A stretch of DNA of 6,634 nt from assembly GCA_016186855.1 (NCBI GenBank), contig JACPKT010000080.1:1-6634 (forward strand), given 5' to 3'. The translations under genes and the position numbers were made by a program. The notes beneath the pieces are model-generated. The model did no database searches. It was not told the DNA's origin and was given only the letters and a program-made list of their open reading frames with translations. This DNA comes from Candidatus Iainarchaeum sp. Lineage in GTDB: Archaea; Iainarchaeota; Iainarchaeia; Iainarchaeales; GW2011-AR10. Every line of letters starts with the position of its first letter. Position 1 is the stretch's first letter. This document shows positions 6,301 to 6,634 of this stretch, one piece after another.

Positions 6301-6419
6301 ACCCATGGCGGGACACAGACACAGGCAACTGGGTTGTTGCAGGCTACACTAAAGACGACACAGTCGCATCTGCAAGAGCATTCATTGCAGCAGTCGAAGA
6401 CATTGACATGATGGGTTAA
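3306..6419 (+). CDS. S-layer protein (methanococcal type), secreted
   Basis: With the start at 3306 the protein has 1,037 residues. Residues 1-29 are a Sec signal peptide: MKGLSVKK, a hydrophobic core VAAVAAGVALVGSAFAPIV, and a likely cut after VSA29. Directly after it, VKIVVGSNSLPSDGVWAGNIA (about 47-67) matches the N-terminal S-layer signature. The C-terminus carries ALVLVGGHMVN (about 968-978) and NWVVAGYTKDDTVASARAF, the matching C-terminal signature. In this family the two ends are thought to form one split domain around a long beta-rich middle. The middle is rich in Gly, Ser, Thr, Asn and Asp, with ten N-X-S/T sequons that could be glycosylated. A Thr-rich linker precedes the C-terminal domain. 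Only two cysteines remain in the mature protein (C930, C940), close enough for a disulfide. No C-terminal membrane anchor is visible, so attachment is probably by other means. Its own promoter, leader, strong ribosome-binding site and terminator suggest high, single-gene expression. Confidence 0.9.
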   Translation: MKGLSVKKVAAVAAGVALVGSAFAPIVSAQLDLQKSDVFNDNGTPKVKIVVGSNSLPSDGVWAGNIAAAIAEQARVYRTVSVSGAPGEGGTGTASVTDLSAKLVIGGTVSFDNAKSYKSGETSGTSDMNSDTTQGLKEFSPLELTDSALKNLKNEQRQIKWNGNNYTRTIKEIIGIRADALFDFKGDRGAADLELTLDGSNDVNYAIDLGSGIPVYESTSSTTKFTDGTNDNIKIPFFGEEYLVREVDKSNDFIRLIKDQGKLSFVEGDIITGLKGKNSLAGQDVSVKVESVTAGGPAATTYSAKFILIDAEGNEVNVYTAATGESLNEQFVGSDGKEALETLVYLDSISVGASSGVGTIDITIGTTLLDLYSGKGYPYDSSNTTGQYDYKTTFSYSSDGNYVTRITIGNDQQRWTNSSGSAGYNQPLYAPDSQALTNTGKTGISELTFLSTVADETLGKNFFSIDFQGFESDEPLTTIKFTGSGISYRDASDRQHNIPYYILLSKTGNTSFTFDGKTIYYKSNYNADATDLDVNTTNGGAINGVKWLAALDANLVYSNFKGLASDGGTVDVNAGNSWSGTIKINNFLDVNGMYGKVTDTNVATNGAAIDRNGIGMRLAFDGNITLAKATINSSTASSDYLISSWTGSDGNTHRDFYYADSDQNTYEAYTGAFISLQGADDVAFKYALFSDRGGSSGDLYLLLAGTASGLTGTTFDARYDADFKLLGTDLEENTDINAQVNPHGDPPIITAAVPLSGPDRGYYWPDLVDMGEGSSAETFYVATFSIETTGSTTTAAEATADYDTNFYINTGTHLGLSFPNTNLSGYSSDINFNMSNVDGAVEFGMDEDTQTTTKPSVAYNDTGGKMEVSGGEYTFVIPDAPRRVVIVVKTEGTTTTTTGGETLIVAEGDTGTTEAGTQITVEEVTYSASCTGAGGREGTCSANPKNYFEPAAVPEQMVFLDTEAPSGALVLVGGHMVNRLSAQISNIRDLLTAPGDGKDPWRDTDTGNWVVAGYTKDDTVASARAFIAAVEDIDMMG

Positions 6420-6420
6420 A

Positions 6421-6441
6421 AAACCTTTTAGGAAAAGGTTT
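6421..6441 (+). terminator. Hairpin directly after the S-layer stop codon
   Basis: A perfect 9-bp stem (AAACCTTTT / AAAAGGTTT) with an AGG loop starts two bases after the stop codon. It has no T-run directly behind it, so it may protect the 3' end of the message or assist the second hairpin rather than terminate alone. Confidence 0.6.
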
Positions 6442-6456
6442 GCGAAAAGTTGAAAA

Positions 6457-6502
6457 GATGGGATTTTTTCCCATCCTCTTTTTCTTTTTTTTATTTTATT
6501 TT
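6457..6502 (+). terminator. Hairpin plus T-rich tract, likely terminator
   Basis: A perfect 7-bp stem GATGGGA / TCCCATC (6457-6463, 6469-6475) with a TTTTT loop is followed by a tract of about 26 bases that is almost all T. T-rich tracts are the main termination signal in archaea, and the stem adds a bacterial-like element. It is the best candidate for the end of the S-layer transcript. Confidence 0.75.
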
Positions 6503-6634
6503 AAGGTATAGTAAGCGACATTTATGCTTGATAGATAGCAAATGGTCTTTTTTTGTTCAATTTTTGTCTTTGCTATACTTTTGACCATATTAATTTTATT
6601 TGTTTGTTTCACGTTTTTTCATTAAGTAGAATAG
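6503..6634. other. AT-rich intergenic tail with an inverted repeat
   Basis: No gene can be supported to the right edge. ATAGCAAA (6535-6542) pairs perfectly with 6569-6576 around a T-rich loop, and ATGGTC (6542-6547) pairs with 6583-6588. These overlap, so only one can form at a time. A minus-strand frame entering from the right edge ends at 6596 after 12 codons. It could be the tail of a convergent gene but is too short to call. Confidence 0.4.

Noticed and set aside
6503..6592. Short minus-strand frame of about 30 codons starting ATGGTCAAAAG
   Set aside because: It is AT-driven, lies over inverted repeats and has no ribosome-binding site or recognisable product.

Overview
The window looks archaeal, most likely from a small-genome, DPANN-type lineage (Diapherotrites or Micrarchaeota are plausible, but the sequence alone cannot settle this). 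Three things support it. A 1,037-residue secreted protein has the split N- and C-terminal signature of methanococcal-type S-layer proteins. A complete endonuclease Q (EndoQ) homologue is present, a deaminated-DNA repair enzyme best known from Thermococcales and some methanogens. TTTAAATA boxes sit at archaeal TATA distances upstream of two genes, and a strong GAGGTGA ribosome-binding site precedes the S-layer gene.

Layout from left to right: (1) <1-515, + strand, the 3' part of an unrecognised membrane protein with an arginine-rich tail, visibly more AT-rich than its neighbour. (2) 517-1788, - strand, an EndoQ-family PHP nuclease, convergent with (1) and only one base from it. (3) 1798-2103, - strand, a 101-residue BofA-like membrane protein that directly precedes endoQ in a probable two-gene operon. 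(4) 2104-2340, a divergent control region with a 33-bp direct duplication. The duplication carries a TATA box and a start codon, and it flanks a 128-bp insert with a long hairpin. (5) 2341-2979, + strand, a winged-helix regulator. (6) About 325 bases without a gene, holding the S-layer promoter and a leader of about 80 nt. (7) 3306-6419, + strand, the S-layer protein. (8) Two hairpins with a T-rich tract that probably terminate the S-layer transcript, then a short AT-rich tail with no supported gene.

How the parts may work together is mostly inference. The winged-helix gene is divergent from bofA-like/endoQ and shares its control region, so it could regulate that operon or itself. The S-layer gene has its own promoter, leader and terminator, as expected for a monocistronic, highly expressed gene. 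The most unusual features are the duplicated promoter/start with its hairpin-bearing insert, the pairing of a BofA-like protein with a DNA-repair nuclease, and a His-to-Gln change in the first metal-binding motif of EndoQ. I saw no CRISPR array, tRNA, rRNA or transposase.
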